Positions 16,478 to 23,114 of a DNA stretch of 28,040 nucleotides are shown here, one piece after another. The stretch's first letter is position 1. Every line of letters starts with the position of its first letter. Position numbers and translations under genes: made by a program. Under the pieces are notes generated by a model. The model saw nothing but the letters and a program-made list of their open reading frames with translations, did no database searches and was not told the origin of the DNA. Source of the stretch: Bog-473 sp035552395 (lineage in GTDB: Bacteria > Actinomycetota > Acidimicrobiia > Acidimicrobiales > RAAP-2); contig DASZLL010000074.1 in assembly GCA_035552395.1 (NCBI GenBank), positions 1 to 28,040 of the forward strand, in the 5' to 3' direction.

Positions 16478-17302
16478 TCAGCTGGCGAGCAATTCGAGGC
16501 GGCGGTCGTCACCGCCGGGACGCTCCGTCAACTTCGAGCGGAGCTGGCGGAGCACCTTCGTGTGGATCTGACACACACGACTCTCGGTCACGCCCAGCAC
16601 GATCCCGATCTCGGTGAGCGTGAGGCCGCCGTAGTAGTACATCGTGAGCACGGTCCGCTCACGGTCCGGCAGGCCCTCAACCGCCTCGAACAACGCCTTC
16701 TTCGACTCCTTCTCCTCCAAGGAGTCCATGGGGCCAAAGGAACGGTCGGGCAGCGAATCGCCGAACGTCGTCCGGTCCGAACGATCACCCCCGCGCTGCA
16801 CATCGTCGAGGGCGACCAGGCCCGCCGACGAGATCTTACGCAGGGCTGCGTGGAAGTCGGCTGACGTCATCTCGAGCTCGGCCGCCACCTCGGCCCCAGT
16901 CGGGGTGCGGCGCAGTGTCGCCTCCAGGTGAGTGATTGCCTGCTCGACCGCTCGTGCCTTGCTCCGCACCGAGCGGGGCACCCAATCGATGGAGCGGAGC
17001 TCGTCAATGATGGCGCCCTTGATCCGCGGGATGGCGTAGGTCTCGAAGCGGAGATTCCGGTCGGGCTCGAAGCGGTCGATGGCGTCGATGAGCCCGATGA
17101 TGCCGTAGCTCATGAGATCGTCCTCGTCGAAGTGGCGCGGCAACCCGCCCATGACCCGTCCCGCGACGTACCGCACGAAGGGCGAGTAGTGCTCAACCAA
17201 TTGATTGCGCGTGGCGAGCGCGCCGGTCCGTTTGAACTCGGACCAGAGGCCGTCGATACCCTCACCGACCTTCTCCGGCGTCGCCGAGACTGCACGAGAC
17301 AT
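16478..17302 (-). CDS. FliA/WhiG-family RNA polymerase sigma factor
   Basis: This 274-residue sigma-70 family protein has the region 2 to 4 layout of the FliA/WhiG (sigma-28) group. Region 2 runs from about 35 to 105 (DEDDLMSYGIIGLIDAIDRF, FETYAIPRIKGAIIDELR) and is followed by the group-typical DWVPRSVR at 106-113. Region 3 is about 115-165 and region 4 about 206-258 (LPDRERTVLTMYYYGG, LTEIGIVLGVTESRVCQIHTK). No sigma-1.1 domain is present. I chose ATG at 17302; the frame stays open to 17476 but the upstream part is not sigma-like. A purine-rich GGAGGGGGAG lies before it, somewhat far. No flagellar gene or anti-sigma factor adjoins it, so whether it controls motility or development is open. 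Confidence 0.92.
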   Translation of the reverse strand: MSRAVSATPEKVGEGIDGLWSEFKRTGALATRNQLVEHYSPFVRYVAGRVMGGLPRHFDEDDLMSYGIIGLIDAIDRFEPDRNLRFETYAIPRIKGAIIDELRSIDWVPRSVRSKARAVEQAITHLEATLRRTPTGAEVAAELEMTSADFHAALRKISSAGLVALDDVQRGGDRSDRTTFGDSLPDRSFGPMDSLEEKESKKALFEAVEGLPDRERTVLTMYYYGGLTLTEIGIVLGVTESRVCQIHTKVLRQLRSKLTERPGGDDRRLELLAS

Positions 17303-17645
17303 CGATCCCACGTCTCCCCCTCCCCTGGTGCATTCGTCTCCCGGCGGACGCCACACCCTCCGTGAGGCTTTCCATTCGACCATGCAGACTTCGTCGCGAC
17401 AAGAGTCTCTGCGTTGTAGGACGGTTGCAGAGACACGGGCTGGGCGTCGGTGTGGACTGCTGCACGCGGGAGTCACACCGAGTGCACAACATTTGGTCCA
17501 AAAGGCCTATTGAGCAGGTTGGACCTTCCGGCAACACTGTCACCAACGGGACGCGAATCGCTCGCGGCGGGACCGGAATGAATGGGGTTCGCGGCCGTCG
17601 CGAAAGCCCGTGCACTCAGCACGGGAAGATGAGGGGGACGTTCAC
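17303..17645. other. 343-base intergenic region with five inverted repeats
   Basis: The gap between the sigma factor and the response-regulator leader ORF holds no recognisable gene or known RNA family. It contains perfect inverted repeats GTCTCTGC (17405-17412/17427-17434), TCGGTGTG (17447-17454/17474-17481) and GGTCCAA (17495-17501/17519-17525). Two tight hairpins follow at 17588-17604 (TTCGCG arms) and 17607-17625 (CCCGTGC arms). It must also hold both divergent promoters, though I could not place a convincing -35/-10 pair. Confidence 0.6.
17607..17625 (+). promoter_or_regulatory. Hairpin just before the leader ORF ribosome site
   Basis: A perfect 7-base stem CCCGTGC/GCACGGG with loop ACTCA ends six bases before the GAGGGGG ribosome-binding site (17631-17637) of the leader ORF. 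It is preceded two bases upstream by a second hairpin (TTCGCG/CGCGAA, 17588-17604). The position fits a 5' UTR element affecting translation of the leader and response regulator. No riboswitch consensus was recognised. Confidence 0.4.
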
Positions 17646-17714
17646 ATGATGCTCGACTCGCTGTGTCGGCATCGCCGTATTGCGGCACCAAGAACCGGGA
17701 CAGACCGGCCATGA
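17646..17714 (+). CDS. 22-codon leader ORF overlapping the response regulator start
   Basis: ATG at 17646 follows GAGGGGG at a good distance, and the frame runs 22 codons (beginning MMLDSLCRHRRIAAPRTGT). It stops in a TGA that overlaps the response regulator ATG in the four-base arrangement ATGA. The peptide is basic, contains one cysteine and has no run of a single amino acid that would suggest classical attenuation. The most economical reading is a translated leader that couples ribosomes into the response regulator, which has no Shine-Dalgarno of its own nearby. It could also be non-functional. Confidence 0.45.
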   Translation: MMLDSLCRHRRIAAPRTGTDRP

Positions 17715-18493
17715 CCGCTCCTGTCGACATGCGGGCCCGCTTGCCGCATCACGAAGGGTGGCGTCCGGCCAACCCGGCACAGCGAGGGCCGTCCGGCCAG
17801 TTGACCACCACGAGAACCATCCTCGTGGCCGAGGAGGACGACGCCTATCGCTCGGCGTTGCACCGTTACCTCGAGCAGTCCGGCTACCGGGTGATCGAAG
17901 CCGAGAACACGGCCTCGTCCCTGCGCGCTGTCTTCCGCCAGGAAGCCGACCTCGTGGTCCTGGATCTCGACCGCGACGGCGGCACGGCCGACGTGCTGAC
18001 CAAGATCCGGCGCCGCAGCACGGTGCCGGTCATCGTCTGCTCGGGACATGCATCGGAACACGACCGGGTTCGCCTGCTCAATCTGGGTGCCGACGACTTC
18101 CTCGTCAAGCCCTACTCCATGGCGGAGCTCGAGGCGCGGGTGCGCGCCGTGTTGCGCCGGGGCAGCGCGACGCCGATCACGACGCTGGACCTCGGCGACC
18201 TCGTGATCGACCGGGGGACACGTACGGTCACGATCGCTGAGACCGAGGTCGCCATGACGCGCAAGGAGTTCGACCTGCTCGCCTTTCTGGCCTCGTGCCC
18301 CGGCCGCGTGTTCTCGCGCGAGGAGCTCCTCGAGCGAGTGTGGGGATCGACCAGCCGCTGGCAGGGTGGCTCCACCGTGACCGAACACGTGCGCCGGGTC
18401 CGACTCAAGATTGAGAGCGATCCGGAGAAGCCGTGCTGGATCACGACCGTACGCGGCATCGGATACCGCTTCCGCACGGTCAGCGCGGCGTAG
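17711..18493 (+). CDS. OmpR/PhoB-type response regulator (orphan)
   Basis: This 260-residue two-component regulator has a receiver domain at about 36-148 and a winged-helix DNA-binding domain at about 158-256. Receiver residues are the acidic pair Glu41/Glu42 (ILVAEEDD), phospho-acceptor Asp85 (VVLDLD), Ser111 and Lys133 (LVKPYS). The C-terminal domain shows the OmpR pattern (LTRKEFDLL-like MTRKEFDLLAFL, SREELLERVWG, VTEHVRRVRLKIE, VRGIGYRF). About 35 residues precede the receiver domain, more than usual. The chosen ATG at 17711 overlaps the stop of a leader ORF. An in-frame upstream start at 17663 would add 16 residues, and a later start nearer the receiver domain is possible. No histidine kinase gene is in the window. 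Confidence 0.9.
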   Translation: MTAPVDMRARLPHHEGWRPANPAQRGPSGQLTTTRTILVAEEDDAYRSALHRYLEQSGYRVIEAENTASSLRAVFRQEADLVVLDLDRDGGTADVLTKIRRRSTVPVIVCSGHASEHDRVRLLNLGADDFLVKPYSMAELEARVRAVLRRGSATPITTLDLGDLVIDRGTRTVTIAETEVAMTRKEFDLLAFLASCPGRVFSREELLERVWGSTSRWQGGSTVTEHVRRVRLKIESDPEKPCWITTVRGIGYRFRTVSAA

Positions 18494-18522
18494 GCGCGCC
18501 GTAGCCTGTCGCGCCGCCACGC

Positions 18523-18563
18523 CCTTGGTGTGGCCTTGGTGTGGCTGTGTGGCTGAGGTGTGG
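18523..18563. repeat. Short tandem repeat of about 11 bases
   Basis: Two perfect copies of CCTTGGTGTGG (18523-18533, 18534-18544) are followed by a shortened copy CTGTGTGG and a variant CTGAGGTGTGG, ending at 18563. They fill most of the 82-base gap between the convergent response regulator and deacetylase genes. It looks like replication slippage; a transcription-end role is possible but unsupported. Confidence 0.7.
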
Positions 18564-18575
18564 CTCGCTGCTCGG

Positions 18576-19682
18576 TTAGGGCGGCGGGTGCTGGCCCGCG
18601 AGCAGGTAGCCCCCACCGTCGGGCGTCGCCGTTATGGCGAAGAAGCGATCCACCGACGACTGCCCGCCGCGCGAGCCGAGGAATGGCACCTCGAATGCGA
18701 ACACTCCGCCGTCAGCCGCCAGTTGCCAGTAGCCGGCGCCATTGGGACCCGCGGCCATGCCCACAATCGGCGCGTTCAGGGGTTGGCCGCCCATCGAGCC
18801 GTGGAACTGCGCGTTGGCGAACGAGAAGATGCCGCCGTCGGACGCCACCTCCCAGTAGCCGGCGGTTCCTTCGAACGCGGCGCCGACGAGCGGCAAGTTC
18901 GAGGTGACCGGGGGCCCGGGCGTCGGCGCGTCGCCGAAGTTGTAGGTGGCCGTGACCTGGGGGCCGGAGTTGCCGTCGCAGATCGAGACGAAGGCGTACC
19001 CCTCGGCCCGCAACTGCGTGATGATCTGTGGCAGGGCGGCGACGGTTTCGGAGCGATCGCCGCCGCCGTCGTGCATGCCGACGACGGCCCCGGGGAACGC
19101 CGCCCCGACGACTGCCTGCGCGATCGCGGGGACACCCGGTCGCGTCCAGTCCTTGGAGTCGACCGGGTAGCTCATGGTCGTCATCCCACGCGCCGCGACC
19201 TGGCTCAGCACCGAAGCGTTGAACGCGTCGTAGGGCGGGCGCAGGCACAGCGGCGTCGTGCCGGTAACGGCGCCGATCTCGGCCTGCGTCCGGTCGATCT
19301 GGGCACCGACCGCCGCGGACGACAATTTGGTCAGGTCCGGGTGGCTCCAGGTGTGGTTCTCGACCGGATAGCCGGCGGCCGTCAGCAACCGGGCGTCCTG
19401 CGGGTAATTCGCCACCTCCTCACCGACCTCGAAGAAGGTCGCCGGCACGTGGTATTGCTGGAGGACCGAAAGGACGGCCGGTGTGTAGGGGCTCGGCCCG
19501 TCGTTGAAGGTGAGGGCGATCACCCTGGCCCCGGCCGTCGTCGACCCGCCCGGCGCCTGCCACGTGTAGAAGGCCGGCCCGCTTCCCGCCGCCCCCGCCG
19601 GGTGCATGGCCACCAGTCCGGTCAGCGCCATGGCTGCCGCCGCCGACCCCGCCAAGAACCACCGAACCGAAGCCGCCGCCAT
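18576..19682 (-). CDS. Secreted polysaccharide deacetylase with C-terminal repeats
   Basis: This 368-residue exported protein has an N-terminal signal peptide (hydrophobic to about residue 25, Ala-rich cleavage region near 30-33), then a NodB/CE4 deacetylase domain (about 52-237) and a tail with two repeats of the GYW-x-A-DGG-F-F type (about 262-345). CE4 motifs: TFNDGPS at 58-64, HTWSH at 110-114 with metal-ligand histidines, RPPYDAF at 148-154, DSKDW at 175-179 and MHDGG at 203-207. Motif 1 has Asn60 where the family catalytic Asp usually sits (TFDDG). The likely substrate is peptidoglycan or another N-acetylated cell-wall glycan. GGGAGGT precedes the ATG at 19682. It is divergent from a MarR/GbsR-type regulator. 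Confidence 0.9.
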   Translation of the reverse strand: MAAASVRWFLAGSAAAAMALTGLVAMHPAGAAGSGPAFYTWQAPGGSTTAGARVIALTFNDGPSPYTPAVLSVLQQYHVPATFFEVGEEVANYPQDARLLTAAGYPVENHTWSHPDLTKLSSAAVGAQIDRTQAEIGAVTGTTPLCLRPPYDAFNASVLSQVAARGMTTMSYPVDSKDWTRPGVPAIAQAVVGAAFPGAVVGMHDGGGDRSETVAALPQIITQLRAEGYAFVSICDGNSGPQVTATYNFGDAPTPGPPVTSNLPLVGAAFEGTAGYWEVASDGGIFSFANAQFHGSMGGQPLNAPIVGMAAGPNGAGYWQLAADGGVFAFEVPFLGSRGGQSSVDRFFAITATPDGGGYLLAGQHPPP

Positions 19683-19734
19683 GCACCTCCCTTCTTAGCA
19701 ATCGAACGGCCCCCCTTGTCACTCCGCCTCTCCA

Positions 19735-19750
19735 TCCCCCAATTGGGGGA
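19735..19750. promoter_or_regulatory. Perfect 16-base palindrome, candidate operator
   Basis: TCCCCCAATTGGGGGA is a perfect palindrome centred at 19742/19743, 60 bases upstream of the deacetylase start and in the gap shared with the divergent regulator gene. A homodimeric DNA-binding protein site is the simplest reading. I do not recognise the consensus and saw no second copy in the window. Confidence 0.5.
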
Positions 19751-19793
19751 CCACGGCCCCCGCGGAGCGAAGCCTCGTCGTCCTCGACGTGAG

Positions 19794-19848
19794 CTGGCCG
19801 GGGCACACGGGCCTGTTCGAAACGGGAGGCGCCCCCGGATAGGGCCAG
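19794..19848 (+). other. Imperfect 55-base stem-loop
   Basis: Nested complementary arms can pair: CTGGCC with GGCCAG (19794-19799/19843-19848), GGGGC with GCCCC (19800-19804/19831-19835) and CCTGTT with AACGGG (19812-19817/19821-19826, one G-U pair). In such GC-rich sequence this could be chance; if transcribed it would be a stable RNA structure. Confidence 0.3.
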
Positions 19849-19884
19849 AAGTACCGCCCGAGTTATGACCTTGGGCCCTAGGGG

Positions 19885-19907
19885 AGTACGAGCGTTCGCT
19901 CGATACT
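19885..19907. promoter_or_regulatory. Palindromic candidate operator before GbsR/MarR gene
   Basis: AGTA-CGAGCG-TT-CGCTCG-A-TACT forms a 23-base near-perfect palindrome 58 bases before the regulator start. It follows a possible -10 element TATGAC (19864-19869), so a bound repressor would block early transcription. Autoregulation by the adjacent regulator is the natural hypothesis. Confidence 0.5.
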
Positions 19908-19965
19908 GAAGGACCAGGAGGCACATTTCCATGCCGCGGGCCCCGCACGACAGGCAGGACCACCG

Positions 19966-20487
19966 ATGAGCTCCGCCGGGCTCGGCCGCGCCGCGACCGA
20001 CGACTGGCGTCTTCGCTTCGTCGAGGAGATGGCAGGCCTCATCCTGGTCCACGGCACACCGCCGGCGGTCATGCGCGTCCTGGGCTGGATGATCGTGTCC
20101 GAGTCTCCGGAGCAGACGGCGCCCCAGATCCAAGAGGAGCTTGAGTTGTCGGCCGGGAGCGTGAGCACCTCGCTCCGGAACCTGACCGCCGTTGGCGTCC
20201 TCGAACGTGTGGCGCGGCCTGGAAGCCGACGTACCTATTACCGCCTGTGCTCGCAGGGCTGGGAGCGCGTGCTCGAATCGCGGTTCCGGGCCTTCACCGA
20301 AATGCGCCGGATGGCCGACCGCGCCCTGGACGCCGCCGGCAGTGAGGCCGACGATCGCCTCGTCTGGATGCGCGACACCTACGCCTTGATGGAGGCCGGG
20401 GTCAAGGATCTCTTGCGCCTCAGCCTCGAGAGCAAAGAGGGTGCGGCGCCGACCGCCGGGACCACGCCGCTCCGCCGTCGTTTCTGA
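19966..20487 (+). CDS. GbsR/MarR-type transcriptional regulator
   Basis: This 173-residue regulator has a winged helix-turn-helix near residues 50-95: helices around TAPQIQEELELS and AGSVSTSLRNLTAVGVLERV, followed by a basic wing (RPGSRRTYYRL). The N-terminal part (VEEMAGLILVHGTPPAVMRVLGWMIV) is typical of the GbsR-like subgroup, which regulates transport and osmoprotectant or drug-efflux genes in other bacteria. The C-terminal half is helical and would dimerise. The start at 19966 has only a weak AGGA upstream. A palindrome at 19885-19907 is a plausible self-operator. The deacetylase gene diverges from it and may be a target; that is inference. Confidence 0.85.
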   Translation: MSSAGLGRAATDDWRLRFVEEMAGLILVHGTPPAVMRVLGWMIVSESPEQTAPQIQEELELSAGSVSTSLRNLTAVGVLERVARPGSRRTYYRLCSQGWERVLESRFRAFTEMRRMADRALDAAGSEADDRLVWMRDTYALMEAGVKDLLRLSLESKEGAAPTAGTTPLRRRF

Positions 20488-20508
20488 ACGGCCCGGCCCT
20501 CCACCCGG

Positions 20509-21093
20509 TCAGCGCACCGCTTCCCAGACGGCCCATCCGGTCAGCCCGAACAGCACGACCGCGGTGATGATCCTGATCGTGGCGATGTTGATCACGCGCA
20601 GCACGCTCTGGCCGGCGAGAACGGCGAGTGCGGCGACGGCCCACAAGCCAAGCAACGCGCCAACGCCGACCGAGAGGGCGTCGTGATAGTGGGCCGCCAG
20701 GTTCGCCGTGAGGATCTGCGTCAGGTCGCCCCACTCGGCGAGGAAGATGACCACGAACGCGGTGAGCGCCACGCGTCGGTGTGATGCGACCTCGCGCTCG
20801 ACCAACTCCTCTTCGCTCTGCTGCTTTTTCGCCTCGCGGAGCGCGAGGACCGCGCCGGTGAAGAACATCGCGGCCACGATCGCCTGCAGCGCGCGGTGCG
20901 GCAACAGGTGGAAGAGCGCGACGCCGATGGTGACGGCGATGACGACATGGACGGCGAAGGCGGCGGCGGCGCCCAACCACACGGCGAAGGCCCGACCTCT
21001 TGTGGCCAGGACGAGCGAGGCAAACATTGTCTTGTCGGGGAGTTCGCCCAGGAAGATGATCGGGAAGACGGCGAACACGACGGCGAATTGCAC
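20509..21093 (-). CDS. GDT1/TMEM165 (UPF0016) family cation transporter
   Basis: This 194-residue, six-span membrane protein carries the two family signatures, ELPDKT at 17-22 and EWGDLT at 120-125 (E-x-G-D-[KR]-[ST] type), on the first helix of each repeated half. The central loop (about 86-107) is hydrophilic and acidic/basic. Characterised relatives export Mn2+ or exchange Ca2+/Mn2+ for protons; the bacterial ones studied mainly handle manganese. Both signatures depart from consensus (P for G in the first, L for K/R in the second). I chose GTG at 21093, five bases after AAAGG; an ATG at 21141 would add 16 polar residues. It follows the SDR gene on the same strand after 66 bases, without a manganese riboswitch that I can see. 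Confidence 0.87.
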   Translation of the reverse strand: MQFAVVFAVFPIIFLGELPDKTMFASLVLATRGRAFAVWLGAAAAFAVHVVIAVTIGVALFHLLPHRALQAIVAAMFFTGAVLALREAKKQQSEEELVEREVASHRRVALTAFVVIFLAEWGDLTQILTANLAAHYHDALSVGVGALLGLWAVAALAVLAGQSVLRVINIATIRIITAVVLFGLTGWAVWEAVR

Positions 21094-21159
21094 ACGGACC
21101 TTTCTGTCGCAGCCGAACGTAGCCCGCCGGTTGCAAGCCAACGCACCGACGCTCCCCGC

Positions 21160-22005
21160 TTACGTCGGCGCGGATTCGCCTCCGGCCTGGCCGGCTTGGT
21201 CCAACAGCCCTTGGCCCGTGAGGGTGAAGACGGTCTCGTCGTCGTTCTGACGCCAGAGGTCCATCAGTTCACGCGATACCGGGTCGCAGCCGTAGCGCAT
21301 GGGCCCCGAGGAGTCGAGGATCGCGTCGACGATCGCCACGGCCGCCGCGGCTGGCTCCACCACCCGCGGATCGGCGTAGACGCGTCGCAGCTCGCCGCCT
21401 ATGTCGGCGAGCGCTCGATACTCCGGGTACCTCGCCGCGACCGGCTCGCCCGTGCTGAGGCGGAACATGTCGGTGTCCACCGGGCCCGGCAGGATCTCGA
21501 CCACCCGGATGCCGAACGGCGCTACCTCGACCCGCAGGCTGTCGCCCAGGGCCGACGCCGCGGCCTTCGACGCGCGATAAGCCGAATAGAACGGCACGGC
21601 GGCGATGATGGACGAGGAGGTGATCGTGCAGATGACCGAAGGCCGGTTGTCCCGCAGCGCCGGGATGGCGGCCGCAGTGAGTGCCACCGTGCCGAAAACG
21701 TTCGTCTCGAACATGCGGCGCCAATCGTCGATCTCTGCGTGCTCGACGGGCAGGTAGTCCGTGTCCACCCCGGCGTTGTTGACCAGCACCCGCAGGTCGC
21801 CCGGGAGGTCGAACGTCGTCGGGTCGGTGACGTCGAGGCGCCGCACCTCCAGCCGCCCGTCCGCCGCGGCGGCCAGGTCGGCCCCGGCGGCGGGGTCACG
21901 CATGGTGGCGACGGTGTTGAAGCCGCGACGGGCCAGCTCGAGCGCCACAGCCCGGCCGATGCCGCGGCTGGCACCGGTGACCAGTGCACTGCCGTGAATC
22001 TCCAT
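21160..22005 (-). CDS. Short-chain dehydrogenase/reductase (SDR)
   Basis: This 281-residue NAD(P)-dependent oxidoreductase has the classical SDR pattern: TGASRGIG at 10-17 for the cofactor, NNAG at 76-79, the serine of ITSSS near 130-132, and the catalytic YRASK at 143-147. The residues after strand beta-2 (TMRDPAAG) carry an arginine, which weakly favours NADP(H). Substrate cannot be inferred; similar proteins are annotated only as SDR oxidoreductases. ATG at 22005 is chosen because it immediately precedes the Rossmann motif; the frame stays open far upstream into the opposing methyltransferase gene without conserved sequence. It is divergent from the methyltransferase with only 39 bases between starts. 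Confidence 0.93.
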   Translation of the reverse strand: MEIHGSALVTGASRGIGRAVALELARRGFNTVATMRDPAAGADLAAAADGRLEVRRLDVTDPTTFDLPGDLRVLVNNAGVDTDYLPVEHAEIDDWRRMFETNVFGTVALTAAAIPALRDNRPSVICTITSSSIIAAVPFYSAYRASKAAASALGDSLRVEVAPFGIRVVEILPGPVDTDMFRLSTGEPVAARYPEYRALADIGGELRRVYADPRVVEPAAAAVAIVDAILDSSGPMRYGCDPVSRELMDLWRQNDDETVFTLTGQGLLDQAGQAGGESAPT

Positions 22006-22032
22006 GGCCGTGATTCTTCCCCACCGTACCGA

Positions 22033-22038
22033 TAGCGT
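22033..22038 (+). promoter_or_regulatory. -10 element TAGCGT of a probable leaderless promoter
   Basis: TAGCGT (TANNNT type) ends seven bases before the GTG start at 22045, matching the expected distance between a -10 box and a transcription start at the initiation codon. The divergent SDR gene leaves little room for a longer leader, and no Shine-Dalgarno is present. Confidence 0.45.
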
Positions 22039-22044
22039 CGTCGT

Positions 22045-22674
22045 GTGGGCATCTACAACGAACAGGTCGTGCCGCGGCTCGTCGAGTGGACCTGCGGCTC
22101 GTCCGGGTTTGACAAGTGGCGGGCGCGCACCACCGAAGGCCTGGCCGGACGCGTGGTGGAGATCGGCTTTGGCTCCGGGTTGAATGTGCCCCACTACCCA
22201 CCAGGGGTCGACACCGTGCTGGCGGTCGAGCCGGCAAGCGTGGCCCGCCGGCGGGCCGTGCACCGCATCCGGTCTTCGCCGGTGCCGGTCGAGGACGTGG
22301 GCCTCGATGGCGAGGCGCTCCCGCTCGAGGACGCCAGCTGCGACGCCGCACTCTGCACGTTCACGCTCTGCACCGTCCCCGATCCGGCGCAGGCGCTCTC
22401 GGAGCTCCGGCGGGTGCTGAAGCCGAATGGCACTGTGCACTTCCTCGAGCACGGGTTGTCGCCCGATCCGGGCGTGGCCAAATGGCAGCACCGGATGGAG
22501 CCGTTGCAGCGCCGGCTGGCCGACGGCTGTCATCTCACTCGGGACGCCACCACACTCGTAGAGCAGGCCGGCTTCGTGATGGAACGCAACGAACAGCGCT
22601 ATGTCAAGGGCCCCAAGCCGTGGTGCTGGCTCACGCTCGGCGTCGCCGCGAAACCCGCGGCCTCAGCCGCCTAA
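22045..22674 (+). CDS. Class I SAM-dependent methyltransferase
   Basis: This 209-residue enzyme has the Rossmann methyltransferase core: motif I VVEIGFGSGLNV at 37-48, an acidic residue after beta-2 (AVEPAS) and the post-II to III pattern LPLEDASCDAALCTFTLCTVPDPAQALSELRRVLKPNG. The run of YNEQVVPRLVEW at the N-terminus and the HFLEHG segment resemble the METTL7/UbiE-like methyltransferases of bacteria. The target may be a small thiol, lipid or quinone; the sequence does not say. The GTG at 22045 has no Shine-Dalgarno and sits seven bases after a TAGCGT box, so the mRNA is probably leaderless. It overlaps the convergent NTF2-like gene by 12 bases. Confidence 0.9.
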   Translation: MGIYNEQVVPRLVEWTCGSSGFDKWRARTTEGLAGRVVEIGFGSGLNVPHYPPGVDTVLAVEPASVARRRAVHRIRSSPVPVEDVGLDGEALPLEDASCDAALCTFTLCTVPDPAQALSELRRVLKPNGTVHFLEHGLSPDPGVAKWQHRMEPLQRRLADGCHLTRDATTLVEQAGFVMERNEQRYVKGPKPWCWLTLGVAAKPAASAA

Positions 22675-23085
22675 CCCCGCCCGCCGCGCCTCGTCGAAGG
22701 CTGCGACCTTCTGGGTGTCGAGGAAGTCCTCCTGGGAGACGACCTTTCCCCACTTGCCCCGCAGCAGGAACATCGCCCGGTTCTCGTAGATCGTGGTCCC
22801 GTCGGCGCCGGTCGCCCGGTCGACGAACAACGCGCAGACGGTCATGCGCCAAGGCGGCCCGTTCACGACGATGTCGCGGACCTCGCCGCGCAAACCGGCC
22901 TCTCGGAACCGCCGCACGAATTCCTCGATGGCCGGCTTGCCCCGGTACTCGCCGGCCCACGAGCTCTGACCCGGGAAGGTCAACACGGCGTCTTCGGAGA
23001 AGCTGGCGAGCAGCGGGCCCAGATCTCCTGAGTTCAGCGCTCGCACCCCCCGCCGCATCAGGCGCCTGACGGTGGCCTTGTACAT
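22663..23085 (-). CDS. SnoaL/NTF2-like protein
   Basis: This 140-residue protein has the cone-shaped NTF2/SnoaL-fold pattern: an N-terminal helix (VRRLMRRGVRALNSGDLGPLLASFSEDAVLTFPG), then YRGKPAIEEFVRRF and a strand-rich C-terminal half (RGEVRDIVVNG, TVCALFVDRA, ENRAMFLLRGKWGKVVSQEDFLDTQ). Members are isomerases, cyclases or simple ligand-binding proteins, so no reaction is assigned. The start at 23085 has an excellent AAGGAGG site. It is divergent from a TetR regulator and its promoter overlaps a palindrome, so it is probably the repressed target. Confidence 0.88.
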   Translation of the reverse strand: MYKATVRRLMRRGVRALNSGDLGPLLASFSEDAVLTFPGQSSWAGEYRGKPAIEEFVRRFREAGLRGEVRDIVVNGPPWRMTVCALFVDRATGADGTTIYENRAMFLLRGKWGKVVSQEDFLDTQKVAAFDEARRAGLGG

Positions 23086-23114
23086 GGAGCACCTCCTTGG
23101 GTCTCTTTTCTGAA

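Noticed and set aside
15311..16864. Long plus-strand frame opposite glutamate decarboxylase and the sigma factor
   Set aside because: It spans two genes and an intergenic gap on the other strand and has no recognisable domain or start signal.
17540..17640. Possible riboswitch (c-di-GMP or c-di-AMP type) before the response regulator
   Set aside because: GCGAAAGCC recalls part of the c-di-GMP-I consensus, but the flanking paired elements and tetraloop do not follow. Only the hairpins themselves are reported.
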